Positions 37,793 through 50,351 of a stretch of 64,000 nt of DNA are shown here, one piece after another. Source of the DNA: Halichoerus grypus (Eukaryota > Chordata > Mammalia > Carnivora > Phocidae); NCBI RefSeq assembly GCF_964656455.1, contig NC_135721.1:82254754-82318753 (forward strand), read 5' to 3'. A program made the position numbers and the translations under genes. Position 1 is the stretch's first letter. Each line of letters begins with the position of its first letter. The notes below the pieces were generated by a model. The model was not told where the DNA came from. It saw nothing but the letters and a program-made list of their open reading frames with translations, and did no database searches.

Positions 37793-37975
37793 GGGGCGCC
37801 TGGGTGGCTCAGTTGGTTGAACATCTGACTTCAGCTCAGGTCATGATCTTGGCTCAGGGTACTGGGATCCAGCCCTGCGTCAGGCTCTCTGCTCAGAGAG
37901 GAGCCTGCTTCTCCCTCTCCTCCTGCTCCTGCCCCTGCTCATGCTTTCTCTCTCTCTAAATAAATAAAATATATA
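37793..37975 (+). mobile_element. Carnivore SINE
   Basis: Head GGGGCGCCTGGGTGGCTCAG and a body with extra CTCAGGGTACTGGGATC text. The AAATAAATAAAATATATAT tail runs directly into the next L1 fragment. Confidence 0.92.
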
Positions 37976-38486
37976 TGAGCGAAATAAGTCAACCAGAGAA
38001 AGACATGTATCATATGACCTCACTGATCTGAAGAATTTTTAATCTCAGGAAACAAACTGAGGGTTGCTGGAGTGGTGGGGGGTGGGACGGATGGGGTGGC
38101 TGGGTGATAGACATTGGGGAGGGTATGTGCTATGGTGAGCGCTGTGAATTGTGCAAGACTGTTGAATCACAGATCTGTACCTCTGAAACAAATAATACAT
38201 GTTAAAAAAAGAAGAAGAAGAAGAAGAAGATAGCAGGAGGGGAAGAATGAAGGGGGGGAAATCGGTGAGGGAGATGAACCATGAGAGACGATGGACTCTG
38301 AAAAACAAACTGAGGGTTCTAGAGGGGAGGGGGGTGGGAGGATGGGTTAGCCTGGTGACGGGTATTAAAGAGGGCATGTTCTGCATGGAGCACTGGGTGT
38401 TATATGCAAACAATGAATCATGGAACACTACATCAAAAACTAATGATGTAATGTATGGTGATTAACATAACATAAAAAAAAAAAAG
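37976..38486 (+). mobile_element. 5'-truncated L1 (same family as 1353-8462), 3' end
   Basis: It begins in the last codons of ORF2 (GCGAAATAAGTCAA) and contains the 3'UTR twice-diverged text GTTGCTGGAGTGGTGGG and CATGGAGCACTGGGTGT. It ends in poly-A at 38474-38485. Two short AACAAACTGAGGGTT blocks at 38051 and 38308 show an internal repeat in this 3'UTR. A (GAA)n run lies at 38207-38230. Confidence 0.9.
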
Positions 38487-38574
38487 TTTCATCACCAGAT
38501 CTAGAAACTAGAAACTAGAAAGAGGACCTGTTTCTGGCAAAATTACAAAGTGAATAAAATTCATTTTCCAAGTC

Positions 38575-38575
<1 letters not shown>

Positions 38576-38605
<30 letters not shown>
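38576..38605. repeat. Poly-A and (AT)n low-complexity tract
   Basis: A run of about 14 A followed by (AT)8 and AATAAATAAAATCTTT-like text, possibly the orphan tail of a deleted SINE. Confidence 0.7.
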
Positions 38606-38607
<2 letters not shown>

Positions 38608-38920
38608 TAAAATCTTTATTTGTGTATGTGTGTGAATATGTGCATAGTAAGTAAAGTTTAAAAAACTTTATAGTGATTATCTGAATTAAAATATATATAT
38701 TTTGAAACATAGTCAATACTTCAATCAGTTTCTGAGCCATACATCTCTCCTCTATCATGTCATTGTTAGTTTTCTGGAGTTGGCAATTCAATACAATCTT
38801 AATTTTTTAGTGTTTTTCAAAAAATTACCTGCAATATTCTTTTATATAGATTTATGTTTAATATATTTGAAATTGTTGACACCTTTAATTGACTCATCTT
38901 TGGAGACCATGGTATTTTTA

Positions 38921-39128
38921 TTTATTTATTTTTAAGATTTTATTTATTTATTTGAGAGAGAGAGTGAGCGAGAGAGAGCAGAGCATAAGCCAGGGGAGGG
39001 GCAGAGGGAGAGGGAGGAAAGACTCCCCGCTGAGCAGGGAGCCCAATGTGGGACTAGATCCCAGGACTCTGGGATCATGACCTGAGCTGAAGGCAGACAC
39101 TTAACCTACTGAGCCACCCAGGTGGCTG
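38921..39128 (-). mobile_element. Carnivore SINE, minus strand
   Basis: Reversed tail, body and reversed head TGAGCCACCCAGGTGGCTG. Target duplication ACMATGGTAYTTTTA at 38906-38920 and 39129-39143. Confidence 0.93.
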
Positions 39129-39799
39129 ACAATGGTACTTTTAAAGGAGAAAATAATCTCACCAGTGCTCAGATACTTGACAAATTTAGATCAAAATCCA
39201 CCAAATGAAAGATATTCTCAATTAAAATCATTTGTGTATCAAAAAGTATACTCCATTCAATAAGTAATTTTAAATATAACCTAATATTTAAATAAATAAT
39301 TTTCTTCTAAATATTTTTAAAAGACAAAACTCATATGAAATTGATCTCTATTATGTTTTAGAATATTGTGCCCAATTTGATGATATAGAATTGTAGATCT
39401 TCTTGCTTCTATTATACCCTAGTTCAGAATACAAAGTTTCCTATTAAAAATAGGACTACCAAAATATTCTTCCTATCATTCAAGGTATTCCAAAGGTATA
39501 AATGCCAAAATCATTTCTTATATACAGTGTGATTTCTCATCATTTGATTTCTCTTCTTCTTCTGCTTTTGTAGGAATAAACTGCATTATATTCCTATTTG
39601 CAAATTTTGTTCTTAATAATGGCAATTTACTAAAAGTTTTGAAAGCTGAATTTTTTCAGTACTCCATTTGTCAAATTATTTAATTAAAATTTTCCAACCA
39701 GTTTTGAACACAGTTCAATCAAAATTTAGAGCACTTGTCACAAAAAAATATTTAATATCATGTAGGACACTTGGGTTGATTTAAAAGCAATCCTTTGTA

Positions 39800-41002
39800 T
39801 CATCTTGAATTTCTTTCATCAATGTTTTATAGTTCTTAGAATACAAGTCTTTCATCTCTTTGGTTAGGTTTATTTCTAGGTGTCTTATTATTTTTGGTGC
39901 AATTGCAAATGGGATTGTTTTCTTAATTCATCTTTTTGCTGCTTCATTATTGGTGTATAGAATGCAACAGGTTTCTGTAGATTGATTTTGCATACTGCAA
40001 GTTTACTGAATTCATTTGTCAGTTTTAGCAGCTCTTTTCACATTGGCTGTAGCAACTTTTTTCTAGGTATGTCTCCTGAGGCAAGGGAAACAAAAGCAAA
40101 AATAAACTATTGGGACCTCGTCAAAATAAAAAAGCTTCTGCACAGCAAAGGAAATAATCAACAAAACTAGAAGGCAACCTTCAGAATGGGAGAAGATATT
40201 TGTACCTGATAAAGGATTAGTATCAAAAATATATAAAAAACTTATACAACTCAACACCCCAAAACCAAATAATCCAATTTAAAAATGGACAGAAGACATG
40301 AACAGACATTTCTCCAAAGAAGGCATACAAATGGCCAACAGACACATGAAAAGATATTCATCATCACTTACCATCAGGGAACTGCAAATCAGAACTACAA
40401 TGAGATCACCTCACACCTGTCAGAATGGCTAAAATCAACAACACAAGAAACACATCTGTTGGTGAGGATGTGAAGAAAAAGGAACACACTCGTACCCTGT
40501 TGGTGGGAATGCAAGCTGGTGTAGCCACTGTGGAAAACAATATGGAGGTTCCTCAAAAAATTAAAAATAGAACTACCTTATGATCCAGCAACTGCACTAG
40601 TGGGTACTACAAAGAATACAAAAACACTAATTCAAAGAGATACATGCACCCCTATTGTCTACAAAGCCAAGCTATGGAAGTAACCCAAATATCCATTAAT
40701 TGATGAATGGATAAAGAAAAGGTGGCATATATATAGAATGGAATATTATCAGCCCTAAAAAAGAATAAAGTCTTGTCATTTGCAGCTACATGGATGGAGC
40801 TAGAGAGTGCAAAGCTAAGCAAAGTCAGTCAGGGAAAGACAAATGCCATATGATTTCACTCATCTGTAGAATTTAATAAACAAAACAAATGAGCAAAAGG
40901 AAAAAAGAAAGAAATAGAGATAAATCAAGAAACAGTTATAGAGAACAAACTGATGGTTACTAGAGGGTAGAGAGGCATGGGGATAAAAAAAAAAAAAGAA
41001 AA
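39800..41002 (+). mobile_element. L1 with 5' inversion (twin-primed insertion)
   Basis: 40060-41002 is the L1 3' end in plus orientation, from ORF2 codons (AAACTATTGGGACC) through the 3'UTR to poly-A at 40986-40999. 39800-40060 is an upstream ORF2 segment of the same kind in the opposite direction. Both lie inside one target duplication, AARYAATCCTTTGTA (39786 and 41003). This is the structure produced when L1 cDNA is primed from both sides of the break. ORF2 is degenerate. Confidence 0.88.
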
Positions 41003-41018
41003 AAGTAATCCTTTGTAG

Positions 41019-44000
41019 AAGCTCAAACATTTCTAAAATATTACTCAATGCACAGCAAAGAGGAAAAACTCATACCGCAAAACTTAAGTTTTATGTATTT
41101 TTATTCAACATGAATTTTATCAGAAAAAAGTTGTGATTCAGATGCATATATATATATACATATATATATGTATATATATATATGTATGTATATATATATA
41201 TATATAGACATATAAAGATTTATAAATTTCTACCTGTTTCAATTGGTAGAATAATGCACCCTGTTTGGATGCATTATGGACTATGTTTATGCTACAGCTA
41301 ATTTCAAGGACATGTCTGCTCTGTGTTTTTTTTTAATTTAGTTAAGAACATTGTTTGATACTATGACCCAGTAAAATTGATAGTCACAATGTAATCACAA
41401 AAGCAAATAATTTTATCTTCAAAGTTAAATTTTACTTAAATTTAAAATGGCATTCACAAATTATGCCAGATATTTTATCTTTCACAGGAAAAAAATGTGT
41501 AAAAGGTTTACTTTAGCTTCATGAATTGGGTTTAAAAAAAGTTAAAAAATCTTTGGCTTTACCTTATTTTATATTTGAAGCATCTTAAATGCCTGATTAA
41601 AAGTGGAAGAATTTAACTGTTCACCAGGTTCTTTCCTAGTAACCCATTGAAAGCTATCAGCTCTCTTTGCACGCATATATAGAACCTTGTAGAGAAAAAT
41701 GTGCACAACTAATTTAGAACAACAGACATGTAATCTAAATGCAAAGCCGTGTTTTGCTGAGTGAGTTATAGAGCACCTTCTGCAATGGCACTCATTTAAA
41801 CATCATCTTTGGGCACAGACTTCATAAAATGACTACTAACTAAGGAAATAGGAGCTGATGTTTCATTACCAGATGTGTGTCTTCTGGTTTTTGAGCTTCT
41901 ATGAAATCACTAGATCCCTACGGTGGATGGTAAAGATTAAAAAACATTCTGTACAGATTACATGTCTATCATCAACTCTCTTGAGAAACAACGATTTAAT
42001 ACTTTATTTTTCATTAAGCTTGCATTTTCACTTTTGAAGCTCATGACTGCTAAAAGGATGGATTGCAAAATTAAAAAGCAAACAATAAAAGAAATACCAT
42101 TGCAGTTCTACACGCTACATGAATGACAAAACCCCTGGAGAAAGAGCCAGACTACTCTCTGCACTTCTGAGAAGACGCCTGCTCAGACCGGACCTCCCTC
42201 GCATATTTCACGGACCCTTGTGAATGATGTCCCCAGGCTCTCAATAACCATGTCATGGCGCAGCGGGCTGGCATGCCCTGTGGCGGCACACCATCAGGAT
42301 TGGATGCTTCTCCTGGCGCCTAAGACCAGAAAGAACAGACCTTACCTAACCACTTGTGTCTCAGTGGGTTTGGTTTTAGCAGGGAGCGCTTGCACACTGA
42401 CATTGAAAGGGAGGCACTAATTCTTATGCAACCAGGAAGGGCTGGGAAAAGAAAGACAAGGGATTACTGATGGTCTTCTGTATTTAATTGCCTAGTAAGA
42501 GAGCATCCCTTGTCCTGCATGTGGTCTCACACACTACTACACAAGACCAAAGCAGACGCTTGAAAGACAAAAGAAAGGTCTTCAAAACCTGGTCTGGATT
42601 ATTGCGATGCAACCATTAATACTAATGGCCAGTTTAAAAATGAGCTAAGCTGGGAAAAGCATGCGAGTAGATGGAAGGTCAGGATGGAGCTTACAGCTTC
42701 AGCAGAAGTTCACTCAATGTCCAGCAAGTTTCTAGCCTGTTGTAGCCTCCAGGTGAGACACTGACTTTCTCTAGATCACTATCTGGACTCAACCCAAGGG
42801 GGCTGGGAAGCTATGTCAGAGTATCCCTGATGGTTCCTTCTCCCCAGAGCGCCCACAGCCGAGAGCCCAGGCTGTACAGGATTCTGAGCAGCACTTCTCT
42901 CTACCTGGCCACATGTGCCCTGAGCTCCCACACACCTGGGCTGACACAGGCTCTCCCAAGGACCACGAGATGCATGCAGCCCATGAGTTAATCATCCTAC
43001 TATCATTAAGATGACTTTTTTTTTTCCCAAAGAATCTTGGCTGTTGTACTTTAAAACAAATTTCCGATGACATGACTAGTGTTATTCTTTGATTGTTGAA
43101 ATGATTATTCATGAGTATGTTTGAAATGCAGTATATAAAATATAAAAACAGGAGTGACTCTGATGAAGCTAAATAGAAAATTTGACCTTCTTCGGAATCC
43201 ACGTACTTTCACATTGCATTTCAGTATTACATTTCCCGTCTCCAGCAGGATTGTCTTTGCAGAAAAACCAATCTGGAAATAGACTTATCATGTCAAGACA
43301 TTTTCTCGCAAACTTCTTCTTTATAGCTTATAACCAATTTTTAAATCTCCCACAGCCTGAGAATACCCCATGTATGCTGGTTGCATTTCACAACAGGATC
43401 TACTAATTACAGATAGTTTTAATTTTTTTCCTCAGGCAGATAATAGTCCCAGCATGTTGGAAAGGTTTTAGACTTCAGTAAGATTAGCGAGAAAAAGACA
43501 ACACTTTTAAGCACCATGATGAGTTTTATATATACATAAAAACAAAAAAATATTAACTGGGAAAAGCCTCCACAAAACTCAGAATTTGATTTAAATTCAC
43601 CATTAAGACTTGGGGTGAGAATGTAGCTTTGTGACAGCATTAATGTTTAAAATTATACACATTTTCCCTATTGTCTCTGCTCCAGGTTCGAAGTGTGTCT
43701 GACAGAGATACAACACATCACAATAAAAGCAACTGTAAAAATGCTCAGGATTGTCATTTAACTCCTGACTCTAAATAGCAGGGAGCACAAACAGCCATCT
43801 CAGGAATGTGCAAGAAACTGTGGGCCATCCATTTTAAGCCAGCTGGAGAGTTTTAAAAAATATAATACTTCCCAAAAGCACACATGCAAAGTGCCAGATT
43901 ACGGAAAAAAATGTAAAACTGCTACTTAGTTTATCCCATGAAGTAACAAACTAGCATATAGAAAGAAAGAATCCTGGGGAATCCTGCACATTGTTTGCAA

Positions 44001-46195
44001 GTCCTGGGCACCCTGTAAGTTGTTCAATCATTTGCATTCAGGGAAAGGGCCATGTAGCATCATGGTGTTATATGCACAGTTGTGGGACAAGCCCTGGGAG
44101 AGACACAAACCAGCCCAACTGTGGGTAGATGGAAATTGTCCTAGGAAAAACAAGGTGTTGATAAGATAAGAAAAGAGGGAGCACCAGTTACAGAGATGAA
44201 GAGTGGAATAGTCAAGGAAAGAACAGCGTGTTGAGAAAAGGAACGGCAGAAATCCCTAAAATGGCGCCCATAATGATTTTAAATGTGGGAAAGGCAGTGG
44301 AGGTCAAGGATGCCAAAATGAAAGGGTGAGGTGGAAGTCATACAGAACTCAAGTATTTTGCAGAAAACAGTGCCCAATGGAGGCCAATAACTCGAGCCTC
44401 CATTTCTCAATGACCGTCCTCCCCTGTGAGAAGGTTTCCGTCCTACTTTAATGGACAGAATTAAGGCTCTGACTTCCTCTGTGCTTTCATCAAGGAGAAA
44501 AACCTTCACAACTGTAATCACTAAAAATCCAACTTTCTATGATCAAAGGAGAAAAGGAACTAGCTCTGTTGTATCAACCATCAAAGTGATACCTAAGAGT
44601 TGAAAATGACCAAAGAGTAATTATCCCAGTTTAGTGGGCTCTGCTACAGAGTTAAGAATACATCTGCATGCCCATTACAAATCTTTTTATTCAGTGGTTC
44701 AGAGCCCCAGCTAACAGTCCGTTCTGACAGCTCCAAGTAAATTACTTTTGGTACATTTTAGAATAAATTGTAAACTCATTTCAAAGTTAATGAAATGTAA
44801 CAGGGCAGCAATTACAGGTTTGGAGATATATAGATTTGAATTATGTGGTGTTTGCTATCTCTGGATTTGCTGTTTCTTAAAGTTACAGATTCCTTTTTAC
44901 TCTTAAACAAGTGCTTGCAAACAGCCTAAGGAAATATAGGTAGTTCACTGTACTTCATAGAATTACAATCCTAGTCCGAGGCAGGGCAAGCTCTTTCCTA
45001 TTTCTGACCCTCAGATCTGTTCCTGTTGCTACTTGGCTTTGCAAGAATTTTATAAATATGAAGCACAAAGCTAGTTCTTTGCAAAGTGGGAAAACCCCAG
45101 TGTAATCCTTAATCTGTGAAGACAACTCAGAGAGTTCACTGTAAATATGGTTTATCCAGAATGGCTTTGGGCCTTCTCTAAATGAATTGATCAAAGAGTC
45201 AATATGCCACCTTTTTATTTTATTATTTTATTTTTTTGCATTCATGATCAACTTAAGCCACGTGATGATTTTCCAACCATTCATTTTCCTAAACCCATGG
45301 ATTGTATTTCTTGAGATCAAAGTCTTAATATGTAATAATAATTTGAGAAGTTTGTACTTAGGGTGATTCATTTTAGTCATCTTCAATGTAAATTTTTCTG
45401 TAAAAGAAAATACCTTGCAGCTCTTCTCAGAATTGTTGCTGCTAACTTTGGTCAGAAGAGCCCACACTCTAAAGCCCTGTGAACTTACCTGACACGCTGC
45501 CAGGAAGCAAAGGATAGAGGGTGAAGACACATTTACCTCTTTCTCAATGCCTGAGATTTTCTCCTCACCCTTAGGACTTGGTCTCCTCTAAATGACTGTC
45601 AATCAAGCAGTGGAGACTCATATTAAACATTTCCAAGCTTCACATTATCAACTTGGCAAATGCAGCCACTATCTCCATATAACTCACCTCACAAAAATAT
45701 GAACAATATCCCACTGCCTCATTTGGCTAGAATGACTTCTGTACTGAGAGATTGTTAGAAAATGTGTTCATCCTCTTTGTCATTAATTTCCATTCTTTTA
45801 GGATTTTTCCACCCCTCAAAAAAAAAAAAATCCTGAAAAAGTTATGTTGAAATTTTTAAGTCCTTTTCTTTCAAAGTAGTAGCTATTTAAAAAAAAAAAA
45901 AAATGCTGTTCCTTACCTAGGCATGTCGTGCAATTTATTTTATGAAACATTTGCCATATGAAGCAGCACACAATTTCCCCAAAACACGAGTATAAATGAA
46001 AGATGACTCATCCTCTGAGTTGGGGATGGTATTCTCCTCCTAAAGATGTAAAAAAGCAACCACAAAAAAGCACTGGCAGAGGGAAAAGAGGGCGGTGGGA
46101 ATAAGGGGGAGAAAAGACCAGTGTGAGAGAATTGCAGATTCCAGTGAGGAAAACACTAGACTCCTCCTAAGCTTCCTTTACCATCACCACTACAA
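41019..46195. other. Largest single-copy stretch, no gene seen
   Basis: Five kilobases with no SINE and almost no recognisable repeat apart from the AT tract at 41145-41213. Chance ORFs reach 128 codons (43202-42816, minus). No exon, CpG island or RNA gene could be supported by eye, but a conserved non-coding element cannot be excluded. Confidence 0.45.
41145..41213. repeat. (TA)n/(TATG)n tract, self-complementary
   Basis: Alternating TA runs interrupted by TACATA and TATGTATGTA, self-complementary along most of its length. Confidence 0.9.
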
Positions 46196-46205
46196 GCTAA
46201 CTTCT

Positions 46206-46382
46206 TTTTTTTTTTTTAATTTATTTATTTGAGAAAGAGAGAGAGAGCACTAGCGGGGAGGAGAGGGAGAAGCAGGCTCCCCAATGAGCAGGGAGCCCGA
46301 TCCGGGACTGGATCCCAGGACTGCAGGATCATGACCTGAGCTGAAGGCAGCCGCTTAACCGACTGAGCCACCCAGGCACCCC
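46206..46382 (-). mobile_element. Carnivore SINE, minus strand
   Basis: Reversed tail, body and reversed head GACTGAGCCACCCAGGCACC. Target duplication GCTAACTTCT at 46196-46205 and 46385-46394. Confidence 0.94.
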
Positions 46383-46384
46383 AG

Positions 46385-47225
46385 GCTAACTTCTGACATG
46401 GGGAAAACCCACACAGAGCGGCGGCAGGGTGGCCCCAGGTGAGCTCAGTTCTGAAGGTATCTGCCTAGAGAGGGTCAGATCCCACAGGTTAGGGGCTCAG
46501 TCCCCCGAGCCTGCTCCCCTCACACACCTCGGGTACTAACTGCAAGTCCCAGCTTGTCACCTGTACTTCTGACTGACTGGTTATAAATTGGGGTTCCTAC
46601 AACTCCCTCCTTGGGTTCAATTATTTGTTAGAATGGCTCACAGAACTCAGGGGAACACTTACTTATATTTATTGGTGTCTTATGAAGGACATAATAAAGG
46701 CTATAAATGAACAACCAGATGAAGAGGTACACAGGGCAAGGTCCAGAAAAGTCCCCAATTCAGGAGCTTCTGTCCCAGTAGAATTGGGGTGTGTCACCCT
46801 TTTGGTGTGTGGATGTGTTCACCAACCCACAAACTCTCTGAAACCCCTACTTTTGGGGTTTCTATGGAGGCCTCATCACAGAGGCCTAGCCAACTATTAA
46901 CTTTATTTTGAGCCCCTCTTCCCTGTCTGGAGAGTGGGAGCAGGGCTGAAAATTCCAGGCTTGTAGTCACAGCGTGGTCTTTTTGGTGACCAGCCCCCAT
47001 CCAGAAGCCCACCAAGAGTCCCTTCCTTAGAACAAAAGGCACTCCTATTAGCCAGAAAATTCAAAGGGATTTAGGACCTCTGTGTTAGTAACTGGAGGTC
47101 CAAGACCAATTTTAGAACAAAAGATTCTCCTAGTGCTCTTATCATTTAGGAAATTACAAGGGGCTCTGTGCCAGGAAATGACAGCAGAGACCAGCATATA
47201 TTTTTCTATTACTTTACAGTGCCTT
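46385..47225 (-). mobile_element. Probable old LTR of an endogenous retrovirus, minus strand
   Basis: Read in reverse, the text (GGGGTCCCACAGG-type, TAACCTGTGGGATCTGACC and a following AGGTGACAAGCTGGGACTTG) resembles a class of old mammalian LTRs, and GAACTCAGGGGAACACTTAC fits the same family. No gag, pol or env sequence lies beside it. Two blocks, AGAACAAAAGGCACTCCTAT and AGAACAAAAGATTCTCCTAG, show an internal repeat. The family name is not resolved. Confidence 0.4.
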
Positions 47226-47240
47226 AGAAATGAATTCTAG

Positions 47241-47446
47241 GGGACACCTGGGTGGCTCAGTTGGTTAAGTGTCTGCCTTGGGCTCAGGTCATGATCTCAG
47301 GGTCCTGGAATCGAGTCCCCCATGGGGCTTCTTGCTCAGCGGGAAGCCTGCTTCTCCCTCTGCCTGTCGTTCCCCCTGCTTGTGCTCTCTCTCTCTCTCT
47401 CTGACAAAATAAATAAATAAAATCTTAAAAAAAAAAAAAAGAAAAA
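47241..47446 (+). mobile_element. Carnivore SINE with perfect target duplication
   Basis: Head GGGACACCTGGGTGGCTCAG, body, (CT)n and an AATAAATAAAATCTT plus poly-A tail. AGAAATGAATTCTAG at 47226-47240 and 47447-47461 is identical on both sides, so this is probably one of the youngest SINEs here. Confidence 0.96.
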
Positions 47447-47461
47447 AGAAATGAATTCTAG

Positions 47462-48290
47462 GATTAGAACTGCTGTAGTGGACAAAAATCTCTGTACCTG
47501 ACTCCTGCCTCTACCTGGAACTTCTACAAGCCCCGACACTGGGGACCTTCTCTTCTCTTTTCCAAACAGAGCAGCTGCTATGCTGGGTGGTAAACACGGG
47601 CACTCGCAGAGTTTCCAGGAATGGAGGCCATGTGACTCTGCTAGGGCATGGCGTGCTTTGCAGCTTCATCAAGTGAGGTCTTGTTGCAACAACGCTCCTC
47701 TACTACCCTGAATTTACCCCCAAATTATTGGTATGCCCAAGATCTTCTCAAACATTTCTGAGAGGCTCAAGATTATCTCTTGGTAATGAACTAGTTGTTC
47801 ATGGTTGATGAGGCATTATTTTTATGTCGCCCTTCATTATCTTAGATGGTTATCTTAACCAGAAAAAAAAATAGTGTCTGGTTTTCTAAGATGATTTTGC
47901 TTTTGCTTATTGATCAAAAGTCCTTCTTCTCTTTAATAGCAGATCTCAGAGTAGCCACAAGAAAGGGTTGGTCTATACCAAGGGACTGGTAAAGGATAGG
48001 ATGGGCGTGAAATTTGTGAGCAAAAGTGAACCAGACAGGAGGTCAATTAGCTCGGATATTGGTTCATGAGTTGTGCCTTTTAAGTCAAAACAAGGAGATC
48101 AGCAAAGCAGAGAGGAGTTTCCCAGGGGAGAATTCCATGCAAGGCCAGGGAATCAAGAATCCTGGTTATGCTTTTGGAAAGGAAGATAGTGGTGCCAGCA
48201 CTGTGTAAGAGGACTAGGGAATTGGGAAGCTCTAGAACTTGGGTCCAGAGATGAATTAACAGGAATCATGCATAGCTGGTATCAGGTTTC
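47462..48290. other. Single-copy DNA, no gene seen
   Basis: Nothing recognised beyond short ORFs. Confidence 0.4.
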
Positions 48291-48294
48291 CATG

Positions 48295-48835
48295 TCAGTG
48301 CAAAAACTTACTACAAATATAGAGGCTTCAAGGAACACGCATTTATTATCTCACAGTTTCTATAGATCAGAAATGTCAATTCAGTTTAGCTGGATCTTCT
48401 GCCCAGGGTCTCAAGAGGCTGAAACAAACAAAAGCCTGATATTGGACCGGCTGCCTTCCTTTCTGGAGGTCTGGGTTTTCTTTTGAGATCATGTGGCTGT
48501 TGGCAAAGTTCAGCTCCTTGTAGTCATGGGCCACTGCTTTCTTGTTGGCCATCAACAGGGACTGTGCTCAGGTCTTAGAAGTCACCTGTGATTTCCCGCC
48601 CCATGACTCTCTGCACAACATGGTAGCTTGTTCTTTCAAGGCCAACAGACAGCTTCCACTGCAGTTTGGAATCTCTCTGACTTTTGTATCTGACCTGTAA
48701 CTCTCTTTTAAAAACATTCCTCTGATTAGGTCAGGCCCACCCACATGCCAGGGAGAGGATATTGCACAGGGCATGCATACCTGGGGCTGGGATCTTGGGG
48801 AATATCTTAGAATCCTGCCCAGCACAGAGCCTTAA
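48295..48835. mobile_element. Old LTR-like repeat (MaLR/MLT-type text)
   Basis: CATTTATTATCTCACAGTTT, CTATAGATCAGAAATGTCAA, AGCTGGATCTTCTGCCCAGG and ATCATGTGGCTGTTGGCAAA appear in the order of an old mammalian LTR-type repeat in reverse. No coding part. Assignment is from memory. Confidence 0.45.
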
Positions 48836-49194
48836 AAAAAATGAGTGTGTGGATAATAAGTCAATGAATGAACATGTAGGGCTGGATAGAAAGATTGAGA
48901 AGCAGGAAGGCACCCAGAAAGAGAGGCAGATGATGGGAAGACTGAAAGGAAGACATTCAAACAACTAAGAAGGGTTGGGGATTGGAATAGAGAAACTTTG
49001 TGAACAGGGCAGGAGATCCCTACAGAGGGGACACATAGAGCCACCCACTGATCTCCAGGAATAAGGAGTACAACCACTGACTGGGCCCACAGAGTTCTGC
49101 CTCGTGCCCTAGCCACTGTGCCCTGGGAGCTGTGGAAAGAAGGAGGGGTAATGGGTGCACATCAGCTGAAAACAGGAGGGAAGTGGGAGGGGTT

Positions 49195-49375
49195 GATGGC
49201 TACTCCGCACTGGGCCCGGTTTGATAAGCTCTCACATGATCTCACGCAGTGCTCCCCATATTCCTATAACGTATTTTCCCTATTTTACAGATAAGTAAGT
49301 TGAGGCTCAGAGACAGATGCAAGTTTGAATTTGCACGGCAGAGCCCATATTCTATACTGGCCTCCTATGCCTGTG
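49195..49375 (+). mobile_element. MIR SINE
   Basis: CTATTTTACAGATAAGTAAG and TTGAGGCTCAGAGACAGATG are the MIR core in plus orientation. Confidence 0.75.
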
Positions 49376-49878
49376 CATCTCAAACTTGAGCAATATTCTC
49401 CCTTCCAGTGGAAGAATTCTTGCCAAACACCAGCATCAACCTTTATGATGTTAAATATGTAAACATAACTGAATATAAAAAGTCCTTTACATAAAAGCAG
49501 AAAGGAAAACTCTTGTGCCCTTTAATGAAATATTCCATGGATAACCTTGCCTTTTAAAGTTATTTATATTTAGTTTAAGTTCAGTCAATAAATGTATGTT
49601 ACAAACACCAAGAAAAAAAATAAAAAGTCTAATGTGTCTAGCTCTCATACAGCAATAAATACAAAAGAAATTTACAAATTCCATATAAACAAAATGAGAC
49701 AGCCAATAGAATTAAAATCTCCATTTAAAAAAATCTAATTTTTTTTAAATGAAACCAAAGTTGATTCCAATAGAAGAAAGACACATCATGTGTTTTCTAT
49801 TTCATATGTTGTCAGCTTGATTGTTCTGCTTTTGATCACAAAATGGATTAACATTCAAGTGATTAAAATTCTTTTTCT

Positions 49879-50090
49879 GGGTGCCTGGGTGGCTCAGTTG
49901 GTTAAGCGACTGCCTTCAGCTCAGGTCATGATCCTGGAGTCCCAGGATCGAGTCCCACGTCGGGCTCCCTGCTCAGCAGGGAGTCTGCTTCTCCCTCTGA
50001 CCTTCCCCTCTCATGTGCTCTCTCTCTCTCTCTCTCTCTCTCATTCTCGCTCTCTCAAATAAATAAATAAAATCTTTAAAAAAAAGTAAA
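49879..50090 (+). mobile_element. Carnivore SINE
   Basis: Head GGGTGCCTGGGTGGCTCAGT, body, a long (CT)n tract (50020-50042) and the AATAAATAAAATCTTT tail. Target duplication AAAATTCTTTTTCT at 49865-49878 and 50093-50106. Confidence 0.95.
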
Positions 50091-50138
50091 ATAAAATTCT
50101 TTTTCTTATTTTATAATAAACTCATTTTTGATCTCTGG

Positions 50139-50351
50139 GTTTTTTTTGTTGTTGTTGCTTTGTTTTGTTTTGTTTTGTTTTTCAGAGAGGGAGAGAGAGG
50201 CAAAGGGAGAGGGAGAGAAAGAATCCCAAGCAGGCTCCACACCCAGCACGGAGCCCAACGTGGGGTTTGATTCTTAACGACCCGGGGATCATGACCTAAG
50301 CTGAAATCAAGAGTCCAATGTTTAACGGCCTGAGCCACCCAGGTGCCTCTG
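50139..50351 (-). mobile_element. Older carnivore SINE, minus strand
   Basis: Reversed tail converted to (GTTTT)n, diverged body, reversed head TGAGCCACCCAGGTGCCTC. Target duplication ATTTTTGAYC at about 50124 and 50352. Confidence 0.9.

Noticed and set aside
42816..43202. 128-codon minus ORF
   Set aside because: No domain or conserved look; the segment contains a poly-T run and ordinary AT-rich DNA.
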